DNA of 64,000 bases from Pseudonocardia broussonetiae (GTDB lineage: Bacteria > Actinomycetota > Actinomycetes > Mycobacteriales > Pseudonocardiaceae), in NCBI RefSeq assembly GCF_013155125.1, contig NZ_CP053564.1, positions 6,455,501-6,519,500 on the forward strand, given 5' to 3'. Made by a program: the position numbers and the translations under genes. The notes beneath the pieces are model-generated. The model saw nothing but the letters and a program-made list of their open reading frames with translations. It was not told where the DNA came from and did not search any database. Below are positions 8,527 to 16,461 of this stretch, piece by piece. Numbering within the stretch: the first letter of the stretch is position 1; each line of letters starts with the position of its first letter.

Positions 8527-10494
8527 GTGTCGCTGTCCACCGACGCACCGGGACGGCTCGACGGGGCCGGCGGTGAGCTGTCGCGCATCCTGCACCTGCT
8601 CGCCGACGACGTGCCCGAGAGCACGCTCGCCGAAGCGGTGCGGGACGCCGCCTCCAGGGACGGGGCCACCGGGGACGGGGCCACCGGGGACGGGGCCACC
8701 GGGGACGGGGCCACCGGGGACGGGGCCTCCGGGGACGGGGCCTCGGCACTGCGGCGCGCCGCGCTGCGGGACGCGCAGCGGGTGCGGGCGCTGCTGGACC
8801 GGCGCGCCCGGCGCGAGCAGGAGATGCAGGTGCTCTACGAGACCGCGCGCGACCTCACGTCGCTGCGCGGCACGGACGACGTCCTCAGCGCGATCGTCGA
8901 CCGCGTCCGGCGGCTGCTGGGCTGCGCCTGCAGCTACCTCGCACTGGTCGAGCCCACCAGCGGCGACGCCCTCATGCGGGTCACCGCCGGCACCCGGACG
9001 GCGGCGATCAGGTCGATCCGCCAGCGGCCCGGGTCGGGCGTCGGCGGCTACGTGATCGAGACCGGCCAGCCGATCGCCACCTCCAACTACTGCGCGGACC
9101 CCCGGCTGCGGCGGGAGCGGCCCGTCGCCTCCGCCGTGGCGCTGGAGGGCCTCGTCGCCATCGCCGGCGTCCCGATCAAGCTCGGTCCCCGGGTGTTCGG
9201 GGCCCTGTTCGCCGCCGAGCGGCACGAGCGCGCCTTCGGGCAGAGCGAGATCGCGCTGCTGTCCTCGCTGGCCGCCCACGCGTCCGTCGTGATCGAGAAC
9301 GCGCGGCTCTACGAGCGCGCGCAGGAGGCGTCGGCCGAGCTGCGCGAGGCGAACGCCCGGCTGCACGCCCAGCGCGAGGTCCTGGAGCGGGCGGCGCGGG
9401 TCCACGAGCAGCTGATGCCCATGGCGCTGACACGCGTCGACCTGCCGCACCTGGTCGACACGCTGGCGGAGCTGCTCGACGGCACCGTCGTCCTGCTCGA
9501 CCCCGCGGGCGGTGTGCTCGCCCACGGCGCGACGCCCGGAGCGCCGCGGTTCCCCGGCCCCGTCGGGGGCGCGCGGCCGGCCGGGGCGCAGGTCCGCGTG
9601 GTCCCGGTGCGCGCGGGCAAGGACGCGTTCGGCCGGCTGCTGCTCGCCCGCAGCACCCCGATCACCGACGCCGACGTGCGCGCCCTGGAGCGCTCGGCCC
9701 AGACCGCGGCGCTGCTGCTGCTCATGGAGCGCCAGAGCTCGATCGTCGCGCAGGAGCTGCACGCCGAGCTGGTCGAGGACCTCCTCGCGGGCCGCGCCGC
9801 CGATCCCGCCGCGTTCCGGCGCCGGGCGCGGCGCCTGGGCGTGCTGGACCTGGACCACCCGCACTCGGTCGTCGTCCTCACCGCGGCGGCGCTCCCCCGC
9901 CGCCGCCTGCTCGCGGCCGCCGTCGAGTTCGCGACGGCCCGGGGCGGCGTGGTCGGGGAGCACGCCGGGCAGGTGGTGGCGCTGGTGCCCGACCCGGACG
10001 CCGGTGCGCTCGCCCGCGCCGCGGTCGACCACGTGCGCGGCGCCACCGGCAGCCCGGTCACGGCGGGTGCCGCGGGCTCCGCCTCCACCGTCGACGGGGT
10101 GCGCGCCCTGCACCGCGGCGCCGCCCGCTGCCACCGCCTGCTCCTCGCGCTCGGCCGCGAGGGCGAGGGCTCCGACATCGCCGAGCTGGGGGTGGTCGGG
10201 AGGGTGCTGGAGGACACCACGCCCGCGCAGGTGCAGCGCCTGCTCGACCGCACCCTCGGCCCGCTGCTGGCCTACGACGACCGCCACGGCACCGCGCTGG
10301 TCCCCACGCTCGACCGCTACTTCGCCGCCGGCCAGAGCCCGCCGGACACCGCCCGCGAGCTCGGCGTCCACATCAACACCGTCTACCAGCGCCTCGACCG
10401 GATCGACCAGGTGCTCGGCGGGCGCAGCTGGCGCGAGCCCCGCGGCGCGCTGGAGATGCAGATGGTGCTGCAGTTCCACCGGCTGCGCCGCTGA
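8527..10494 (+). CDS. GAF domain-containing PucR-type transcriptional regulator (paralogue)
   Basis: 655 residues from GTG 8527, which follows AGGAGG at 8513-8518. The architecture equals that of the previous gene: N-terminal helical region, GAF domain at about 90-255 ('YETARDLTSLRGTDDVLSAIV', 'GVGGYVIETGQPI'), linker ('LERAARVHEQLMPMAL'), and PucR C-terminal domain with HTH ('HINTVYQRLDRID'). The two proteins are clearly a tandem duplication. The N-terminal part contains about six repeats of a Gly-Asp-Gly-Ala-Thr unit encoded by a 15-bp minisatellite (8656-8745) that its sister lacks. Ligand and targets are unknown. Confidence 0.87.
   Translation: MSLSTDAPGRLDGAGGELSRILHLLADDVPESTLAEAVRDAASRDGATGDGATGDGATGDGATGDGASGDGASALRRAALRDAQRVRALLDRRARREQEMQVLYETARDLTSLRGTDDVLSAIVDRVRRLLGCACSYLALVEPTSGDALMRVTAGTRTAAIRSIRQRPGSGVGGYVIETGQPIATSNYCADPRLRRERPVASAVALEGLVAIAGVPIKLGPRVFGALFAAERHERAFGQSEIALLSSLAAHASVVIENARLYERAQEASAELREANARLHAQREVLERAARVHEQLMPMALTRVDLPHLVDTLAELLDGTVVLLDPAGGVLAHGATPGAPRFPGPVGGARPAGAQVRVVPVRAGKDAFGRLLLARSTPITDADVRALERSAQTAALLLLMERQSSIVAQELHAELVEDLLAGRAADPAAFRRRARRLGVLDLDHPHSVVVLTAAALPRRRLLAAAVEFATARGGVVGEHAGQVVALVPDPDAGALARAAVDHVRGATGSPVTAGAAGSASTVDGVRALHRGAARCHRLLLALGREGEGSDIAELGVVGRVLEDTTPAQVQRLLDRTLGPLLAYDDRHGTALVPTLDRYFAAGQSPPDTARELGVHINTVYQRLDRIDQVLGGRSWREPRGALEMQMVLQFHRLRR
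8656..8745 (+). repeat. 15-bp in-frame minisatellite, six copies
   Basis: Six consecutive copies of GGGGACGGGGCCACC; the last two carry CCTCC/CCTCG. They encode a flexible Gly/Asp/Ala/Thr stretch inside the second PucR regulator and are absent from its paralogue. Copy number can change without shifting the frame. Confidence 0.95.
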
Positions 10495-10521
10495 CGCCCG
10501 GCTCCACCGGCACGGACGGCG

Positions 10522-11442
10522 TCAGACCGTCCCCAACCGCGGCGCCAGCGCGTCGGCCACGCTCCGCAGCGCCTCCAGCCCGGCGCCCAGCACCGGCTGG
10601 TCCTGCGCCCCCGCGCGCACCGCCGCGACGGCCCGGCGCACCGGTGGGGCCGCGATCCGCAGGCGGCGGGTGTCGTGGCGGGCGGGGAGGTCGGCCAGGC
10701 GGGGCACCAGCGCGACGCCGAAGCCGTGCGCGACCAGGGCGGCGCCGGTGTCCCACTCGTCGGCGTGGTGGGCGACGTCGGGGGCGAAGCCCGCGCCGGA
10801 GCAGGCCAGCGTCACGAGCTGGTGGTACGCCGTGCCGGGGCTGCCGCAGATCCAGGGGTCGGCGGCGAGGTCGGCCAGCGCCACGTCGGTGCGGCCGACG
10901 AGCGGGTGGTCCGGCCCGACGAGCACGTCGAGCGGCTCGTCGTAGAGGACGCGCTGGTCGACCGCGGGATCGGTGACGGGAGGGATGGCCGCCGTCGCGA
11001 CGACCACGACGATGTCGGTGTCGCCCGCGGCGAGCAGGTCGAACGCGCGGGCGGGCTCGGCCTCGCGCAGGTGCAGCCGCAGGGTGGGGTGCGAGCGGCG
11101 GAGCAGGGCGAGGGTCGGGGGCACGACCGCGGCGGCCGCGGTGGAGAAGGCGCAGAACCGCAGCGTCCCGGTGACGCCCCCCGGCCGGTGCGCGCCCAGC
11201 TCGGCGCGGGCCCGCTCCCACTGCGCCGTCAGGACCTCCCCGTGCGCCAGGACGATCCGGGCGGCCGGGGTCAGCCGGACGCGGCGCCCGTCGGGTTCGA
11301 GCAGCACGACCCCGAGCTCCCGCGCGAGCTGCTGCACCTGGTGCGACGCCGCGGACGGCGTCATCCGGCAGACCTGCGCCGCCGCGGTGACCGTCCCGTG
11401 GCGCGCGATCGCCTGCAGCACCCGGAGGCGTCGGTCGATCAT
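10522..11442 (-). CDS. LysR family transcriptional regulator
   Basis: 306 residues from ATG 11442 ('MIDRRLRVLQAIARHGTVT'). The winged HTH covers residues 1-60 ('AAAQVCRMTPSAASHQVQQLARELG'), followed by the usual linker helix and a substrate-binding domain starting near 90 ('TGTLRFCAFSTAAAAVVPPTL'). A longer start would add 22 atypical residues. The gene is divergent from the sarcosine-oxidase-like gene, with 74 nt between starts, the classic LysR arrangement, so it probably controls 11517-14001 and itself. No clear T-N11-A operator could be picked out. The inducer may be an N-methylated amino acid or betaine (inference). Confidence 0.9.
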   Translation of the reverse strand: MIDRRLRVLQAIARHGTVTAAAQVCRMTPSAASHQVQQLARELGVVLLEPDGRRVRLTPAARIVLAHGEVLTAQWERARAELGAHRPGGVTGTLRFCAFSTAAAAVVPPTLALLRRSHPTLRLHLREAEPARAFDLLAAGDTDIVVVVATAAIPPVTDPAVDQRVLYDEPLDVLVGPDHPLVGRTDVALADLAADPWICGSPGTAYHQLVTLACSGAGFAPDVAHHADEWDTGAALVAHGFGVALVPRLADLPARHDTRRLRIAAPPVRRAVAAVRAGAQDQPVLGAGLEALRSVADALAPRLGTV

Positions 11443-11516
11443 CCGAGGAACGTACACGGTTCCGGCCTGGATCCTTCGATGGACGCGGACCGTCGCGGCT
11501 GCCGACACTGGCGCCC

Positions 11517-12698
11517 ATGACCTACCGCACCGTCGTCGTCGGCCTCGGCGGCCTGGGGTCGGCGGCGCTGCACCGGCTCGCCACCGAACAGGGGTCCGGC
11601 GTCCTGGGCATCGAGCAGTTCGAGCTCGGCCACCACCGCGGCGCCTCCCAGGACCACTCGCGGATCATCCGGCTCGCCCAGCACCAGGAGCAGTACGCGG
11701 CGCTGGCCGCGCCGGCCTACGCGGCGTGGGCGGAGGTCGAGGAGGAGTCCGGCCAGCGGCTGCTGACCCGCACCGGCGGGCTGGTCGTCGAGGACCGGGC
11801 GGCCCGGCGCGGCACCGCGACCGGCACCCGCAACATCGAGGGCTACACCGCGCTGTTCGACCGCTTCGGCGTCGGCTACGAGCTCCTGGACGCCGACGAG
11901 CTCGTCGCCCGCTGGCCCCAGTTCCGCGTCGACGGCGGCGAGCAGGCCCTCTACCAGCAGGACTCCGGCATCGTCGACGCCGCGCGCGCCAACGCCGTGC
12001 ACGTCGCGCTGGCCCGCGCGCACGGCGCGGAGGTCCGCACGCACACGCCGGTGCGCGAGGTCCGGCCCGACGGCGACGGCGTCGCGGTCGTCACCGACGG
12101 GGAGGTGCTGCGCGCCGACCGGGTCGTCGTCACCGCCGACGCCTGGACCAACCAGGTCCTCGCCGCGACCGGCGTCCGGTTGCCGCTGACCGTGCTGCGC
12201 GAGCAGGTCACCTACTACGCGACACCGCACCTCGCGGAGTTCTCGCCGTCGCGGTTCCCGGTGTTCATGTGGCACGGCCGCCACAACTTCTACGGCTTCC
12301 CCGTCTACGGCGAGGTCGCCACGAAGCTCGGGCAGCACATGGGCGGCGACGAGACCACCGCCGACGACCGCTCCTTCGATCCCGACCCCGTCCGCCGCGC
12401 CCGATACGACGAGTTCCTCGCCCGCCACGTCCCGCGCTTCCGCGGCCCCGAGCTGTACTCGAGGACCTGCCTCTACACGGTGCCCCCGGACCAGGACTTC
12501 GTGCTCGACACCCTGCCCGGGGCCCCGCAGGTCGTGGTCGCGATCGGGGCCGGGCACGCGTTCAAGTTCGCCGCGCTGATCGGGCGGCTGCTCACCGACC
12601 TGGCGTCGGACCGCACGCCGGACCTGCCGATCGGGGCGTTCGCGGTCGACCGCCCGGCGCTGACCGACCCGGCGTTCCCGCGCAGCTTCCACACCTGA
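11517..12698 (+). CDS. FAD-dependent oxidoreductase, sarcosine oxidase / N-methyl-tryptophan oxidase family
   Basis: 393 residues, the length of monomeric sarcosine oxidase (MSOX/SolA). The FAD-binding GLGGLG is at residues 9-14, then 'DHSRIIRLAQHQEQYAALA' and a 'TCLYTVPPDQDFVLD' segment in which Cys318 matches the residue that carries covalent FAD in MSOX. Such enzymes oxidatively demethylate N-methyl amino acids to formaldehyde, H2O2 and the free amine. It lies directly before a Rieske oxygenase (19 nt gap) and divergent from LysR. This fits a betaine-type pathway in which the Rieske enzyme makes the first demethylation and this oxidase the next (inference). Confidence 0.88.
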   Translation: MTYRTVVVGLGGLGSAALHRLATEQGSGVLGIEQFELGHHRGASQDHSRIIRLAQHQEQYAALAAPAYAAWAEVEEESGQRLLTRTGGLVVEDRAARRGTATGTRNIEGYTALFDRFGVGYELLDADELVARWPQFRVDGGEQALYQQDSGIVDAARANAVHVALARAHGAEVRTHTPVREVRPDGDGVAVVTDGEVLRADRVVVTADAWTNQVLAATGVRLPLTVLREQVTYYATPHLAEFSPSRFPVFMWHGRHNFYGFPVYGEVATKLGQHMGGDETTADDRSFDPDPVRRARYDEFLARHVPRFRGPELYSRTCLYTVPPDQDFVLDTLPGAPQVVVAIGAGHAFKFAALIGRLLTDLASDRTPDLPIGAFAVDRPALTDPAFPRSFHT

Positions 12699-12717
12699 TC
12701 CCCGGAGGACCGACCCG

Positions 12718-14001
12718 ATGACCGCCTACGACGACCTCCCCGCCCGCCCGGTCCCCGCGGCGCTGTTCACCGAGGAGTCCACCTACCGCCACACCCGGCT
12801 GCCGGTGGACCGGGCCTCGACGCTGCTCCCGGACGCGTACACCTCACCGGAGTTCTTCGCCCTCGAGCGGGAGCGGGTGTTCGCCGCCGGGTGGGTGCCG
12901 GTCGGGATCGCCGCCGACGTCGACCGGCCGGGGGCGTGCGTCGTCGTCGACGTGGCGGGCCGCTCGGTGATCGTGACGCGCGACCGCAGCGGCGGGCTGC
13001 GCGCGTTCCACAACGTCTGCCGCCACCGCGCCGCCCGCCTGCTCGACGCGGACGCCCGCGAGCTCGGCAGGCGCGGGCGCATCCGCTGCCCGTACCACAG
13101 CTGGACCTACGACTCCGACGGCTCGTGCCTGGGCACGCCGCTGTTCGAGGACTCCGGCGTGCCCGACGGGCAGCAGCCGGTCTTCGACACCTCCGGCGCG
13201 ACCGCGTTCGACCGCGCCGACCACGGCCTGCTCCCCGTCGCCGTCGACACCTGGGGGTTCCTGCTGTTCGTGCACCTGGGCGGGGACCCCGCGCCGCTGG
13301 CCGAGCACCTGGGCGACCTGCCGCAGCGCTTCGCCGACCACGGCCTGCACCGGTGGACCCCGCAGCGCCGCCGCACCTACGACGTGGCCGCCAACCACAA
13401 GCTGATCGCCGAGAACTTCATGGAGTACTACCACCTGCCCTGGGTGCACCCGGAGCTGAGCAGGGTGTCGAAGTTCTCCGACCACTACCGCTGGCAGGGG
13501 CCCGGCATGTACACGGGGATGTGCACGACGCCGGTGTCGCGCTCCGAGGACGGCGGCTGGGACGGCCTCGCCGCGCTCGACACCCTCGGCCCCGACGACG
13601 CCGCCAGCGGCCGCTTCGTCTGGCTGTTCCCCAGCTGCGCGCTGGTGGTGCTGCCCAACCACGCGTTCGTGCTGCTCAACCGCCCGGTCGCGGCGGACCG
13701 CACGGTGGAGACCGCGGTCCTGCTCACCCACCCCGCGGCGCTGGAGTCCCCCGGCGCCCAGCAGGACCTCGACCGGCTCGCGGAGTTCTGGGACCTGGTG
13801 AACCGGCAGGACCTGGAGGTCGTCGAGCGCGTCCAGGAGGGCATCGCGAACCCCGCCTACCGCGGCGGCCGCATGTGCTACCGCTTCGAGGAGCCGCTGC
13901 ACCGCTTCCAGAACATGGTCGTCGACCGGATGGTGGGCGTCGACCGGGTGCCCGGCGGGGACGCGGAGACCACCACGCGGATGTTCCCCGACCCGGTCTG
14001 A
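12718..14001 (+). CDS. Rieske [2Fe-2S] aromatic ring-hydroxylating / amine-demethylating oxygenase alpha subunit
   Basis: 427 residues. The Rieske motif is Cys101-x-His103 ... Cys124-x2-His127 ('CRHRA', 'CPYHSW'); the loop between the pairs is 20 residues, slightly longer than the usual 15-17. The catalytic domain carries 'ENFMEYYHLPWVHPEL', which supplies the mononuclear-iron His ligands. The overall shape resembles the choline / glycine-betaine / carnitine monooxygenase branch rather than two-subunit ring dioxygenases, and no beta subunit is present. The reductase is not encoded next to it. ATG 12718 follows GGAGGA. It is probably co-transcribed with the amine oxidase; substrate possibly a quaternary amine (inference). 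Confidence 0.88.
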   Translation: MTAYDDLPARPVPAALFTEESTYRHTRLPVDRASTLLPDAYTSPEFFALERERVFAAGWVPVGIAADVDRPGACVVVDVAGRSVIVTRDRSGGLRAFHNVCRHRAARLLDADARELGRRGRIRCPYHSWTYDSDGSCLGTPLFEDSGVPDGQQPVFDTSGATAFDRADHGLLPVAVDTWGFLLFVHLGGDPAPLAEHLGDLPQRFADHGLHRWTPQRRRTYDVAANHKLIAENFMEYYHLPWVHPELSRVSKFSDHYRWQGPGMYTGMCTTPVSRSEDGGWDGLAALDTLGPDDAASGRFVWLFPSCALVVLPNHAFVLLNRPVAADRTVETAVLLTHPAALESPGAQQDLDRLAEFWDLVNRQDLEVVERVQEGIANPAYRGGRMCYRFEEPLHRFQNMVVDRMVGVDRVPGGDAETTTRMFPDPV

Positions 14002-14317
14002 GTGCCGTCCGTCACGGGCGCGGCGCGGCGGGGGGCCGCACCGGGCCCGTGGCCGGGTAGGATGGCGACGAGATCGCCCCCGTGGGGCCCTGTTTCGTCC
14101 GGCACGGCCGGCCCACCCCGGTGGGTGTCGCGGCCGGTGGCCCGCCCCTCCTCTCCACCCAGGCGGCGCCGGGCCTGCGCGGCGGTGGTCTCCGACGATC
14201 CGTGGCCGGGTCCCGTCGCGCAGGAGCCGATCCGGCTCCTCCGGCGGCACTCCCCGCGGCGGCACTGCGCGCGGTGGGACCCGGACGGGCCCCGCCGGCA
14301 CCGAGGAGGACGAGTTC
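14002..14317. other. 316-nt gap before the helicase gene
   Basis: I see no gene, tRNA or convincing hairpin here. A TAGGAT hexamer at 14058-14063 could be a -10 element for the helicase gene, but no -35 box fits, and it would leave a leader of about 250 nt. The right end carries the AGGAGG ribosome site for GTG 14318. Confidence 0.4.
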
Positions 14318-16456
14318 GTGGCTCGACGAGGCCAGCCCCGGAACGGGGCTCGCCGCAGCGCCCCGCGCGACCGACGACGGCCCCGCGACGGCGGCGACGA
14401 CGTCATGTCGGCACTCGCGCGCGCCGTGCGCGAGATCGAGGCCGCGCTGCGCGGGGGCCGCACGACGTCCGCGACGCGCACCAAGTTCCAGGCGGTCGCG
14501 CTGCTGCTGCGCGACGAGCGCACCCGCGTGCAGTCCGACGGCGCCGGCACCGCCGCGCAGCGCGCCGAGCAGCTCAAGCGCCTCGACGCGATCGCGACGA
14601 GCCTCGCGATGGCCGCGGTCCGCGACCCGGGGCTGCTGGCCCTGCTCGCCGAGGACGCCGTCGTCTCCGACGAGGCCCGCTCGCTGCGGCGCGACGTCCT
14701 GCGGACCGCGGGCATCGAGCCGGCCTTCGAGACCGGCACCGCCGAGGCCCCGCCCGTGGAGGAGGCCCCGGCCGCCCCCGCCAAGCCGCGGGTGGTGCCG
14801 CAGTCGGTCGTCTCGCGCCAGCTGGCCAACCCCTTCCTCGCGCCCGACTTCGCCGCCGCCCGGCCCAGCGCCCCCCGCGCGACGCCGCTGGCCGGCTGGG
14901 AGCTGCTCGGCCCGCTGCTGCGGTCCTTCGAGCGCGCCGCGCCCTCGGCGTCCACGTCCATGACGCTGCCCGAGCCGTCGCGCCGCACGATCCCGGGCGG
15001 GCGCGAGCTCATGCCCCACCAGGCGCGGCTGGTCTCCGCGGCCGCCCAGGGGCACCGCACCTTCCTGCTCGCCGACGAGCCCGGGCTGGGCAAGACGGCC
15101 CAGGCGCTGCTCGCCGCCGAGGCCGCGAACGCCTACCCGCTGCTCGTCGTCGTGCCCAACGTCGTCAAGACCAACTGGGTGCGCGAGGCCGGGCTGTGGA
15201 CGCCGCACCGCCGGGCCACCGCGATCCACGGCAACGGCGACGCCGTCGACGGCTTCGCCGACATCGTCGTCGTCAACTACGAGGTGCTCGACCGCCACGT
15301 CGGCTGGCTCGGCGACTTCGGCTTCCGCGGGATGGTCGTCGACGAGGCGCACTTCATCAAGAACAAGACCTCGCAGCGGTCGAGGCACGTCCTGGAGCTG
15401 TCGGACCGCATCCGGTCGTTCACCGCGCGCCCGCTGCTGATGGCGCTCACCGGCACCCCGCTGATCAACGACATCGAGGACTTCCTCGCCATCTGGCAGT
15501 TCCTCGGCTGGATCGACGCCACCACGCCGCGCGCCGAGCTGATGGACTCCCTCGCCGCCACCGGCCTCAACCCCGCCGACCCGGGCTTCTACACCGCGGC
15601 CCGCACGTCCGTGGTCGACCTCGGCATCGTCCGGCGCCGCAAGGTCGACGTGGCCGCCGACATCCCGGCGCGCCGCGTCGCCGACCTCCCCGTCGAGCTG
15701 GACGGCGCCGCCGGCCGCTCGATCCGGGCGGCCGAGCGCGACCTCGCCCGCCGCATGGTGGCCCGCTACTCCGACGCCATCGCCAACCGGCGCTCCGGCC
15801 CCGTGGTCGAGGGCATCGACCACGAGCTCGTGCGCCGCGTGGCCCGGTGGGAGCAGAAGGACGCCGCCGAGGCGGGGTCGGGCGACAACGTGTTCGGCAT
15901 GATGCGCCGGATCGGCCAGGCCAAGGCCGGGCTCGCCGCCGACTACGCCGCGCAGCTCGCGCACAGCGCGGGCAAGGTCGTCTTCTTCGCCAAGCACGTC
16001 GACGTCATGGACGCCGCCGAGGAGCTGTTCGCCGAGCGCGGCATCCGGTACTCCTCGATCCGCGGCGACCAGACGCCGACGGTGCGCCAGCGCAACATCG
16101 ACGCGTTCGTCGAGGACCCGGGCGTCGCCGTCGCGGTCTGCTCCCTCACCGCGGCCGGCGTCGGGATCAACCTGCAGGTGGCGTCGAACATCGTCCTCGC
16201 GGAGCTGTCCTGGACCGCCGCCGAGCAGACCCAGGCCATCGACCGCAGCCACCGGATCGGCCAGGCCGAGCCGGTCACCGCGTGGCGGATCATCGCCGCG
16301 CAGACGATCGACGCCCGCATCGCCGAGCTGATCGACAGCAAGGCCGGGCTCGCGGCCCAGGCCCTCGACGGTTCCGAGGAGGAGGTCGGCTCGTCGACCG
16401 ACGTGCAGCACGCCGCGCTGGTCGCGCTGCTGACCGACGCCCTGACCGCCGCGTAG
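14318..16456 (+). CDS. DEAD/SNF2-family DNA helicase-like ATPase
   Basis: 712 residues from GTG 14318 (AGGAGG at 14304-14309); ATG 14405 is an alternative that drops a basic 29-residue tail. The N-terminal ~210 residues are helical and Ala-rich without recognised motifs. The ATPase core follows: Walker A 'DEPGLGKT' near 253-260, Walker B/DEAH 'VVDEAHFIKN' near 341-350, 'ALTGTPLIND' (motif III region), and 'QAIDRSHRIGQ' as motif VI. This order is that of SNF2/Rad54-like double-stranded DNA translocases. No nuclease or methylase gene is adjacent, so it is not obviously part of a defence system. It stands alone between catabolic blocks. Confidence 0.88.
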   Translation: MARRGQPRNGARRSAPRDRRRPRDGGDDVMSALARAVREIEAALRGGRTTSATRTKFQAVALLLRDERTRVQSDGAGTAAQRAEQLKRLDAIATSLAMAAVRDPGLLALLAEDAVVSDEARSLRRDVLRTAGIEPAFETGTAEAPPVEEAPAAPAKPRVVPQSVVSRQLANPFLAPDFAAARPSAPRATPLAGWELLGPLLRSFERAAPSASTSMTLPEPSRRTIPGGRELMPHQARLVSAAAQGHRTFLLADEPGLGKTAQALLAAEAANAYPLLVVVPNVVKTNWVREAGLWTPHRRATAIHGNGDAVDGFADIVVVNYEVLDRHVGWLGDFGFRGMVVDEAHFIKNKTSQRSRHVLELSDRIRSFTARPLLMALTGTPLINDIEDFLAIWQFLGWIDATTPRAELMDSLAATGLNPADPGFYTAARTSVVDLGIVRRRKVDVAADIPARRVADLPVELDGAAGRSIRAAERDLARRMVARYSDAIANRRSGPVVEGIDHELVRRVARWEQKDAAEAGSGDNVFGMMRRIGQAKAGLAADYAAQLAHSAGKVVFFAKHVDVMDAAEELFAERGIRYSSIRGDQTPTVRQRNIDAFVEDPGVAVAVCSLTAAGVGINLQVASNIVLAELSWTAAEQTQAIDRSHRIGQAEPVTAWRIIAAQTIDARIAELIDSKAGLAAQALDGSEEEVGSSTDVQHAALVALLTDALTAA

Positions 16457-16461
16457 GGCGG

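Noticed and set aside
8656..8745. CRISPR-like array
   Set aside because: The 15-bp units are contiguous without spacers and lie in frame in a coding gene; the same holds for 38386-38490 and 44228-44302.
14318..16456. Defence-island role for the SNF2-type helicase
   Set aside because: No methylase, nuclease, or other defence-type genes lie beside it; neighbours are metabolic genes.
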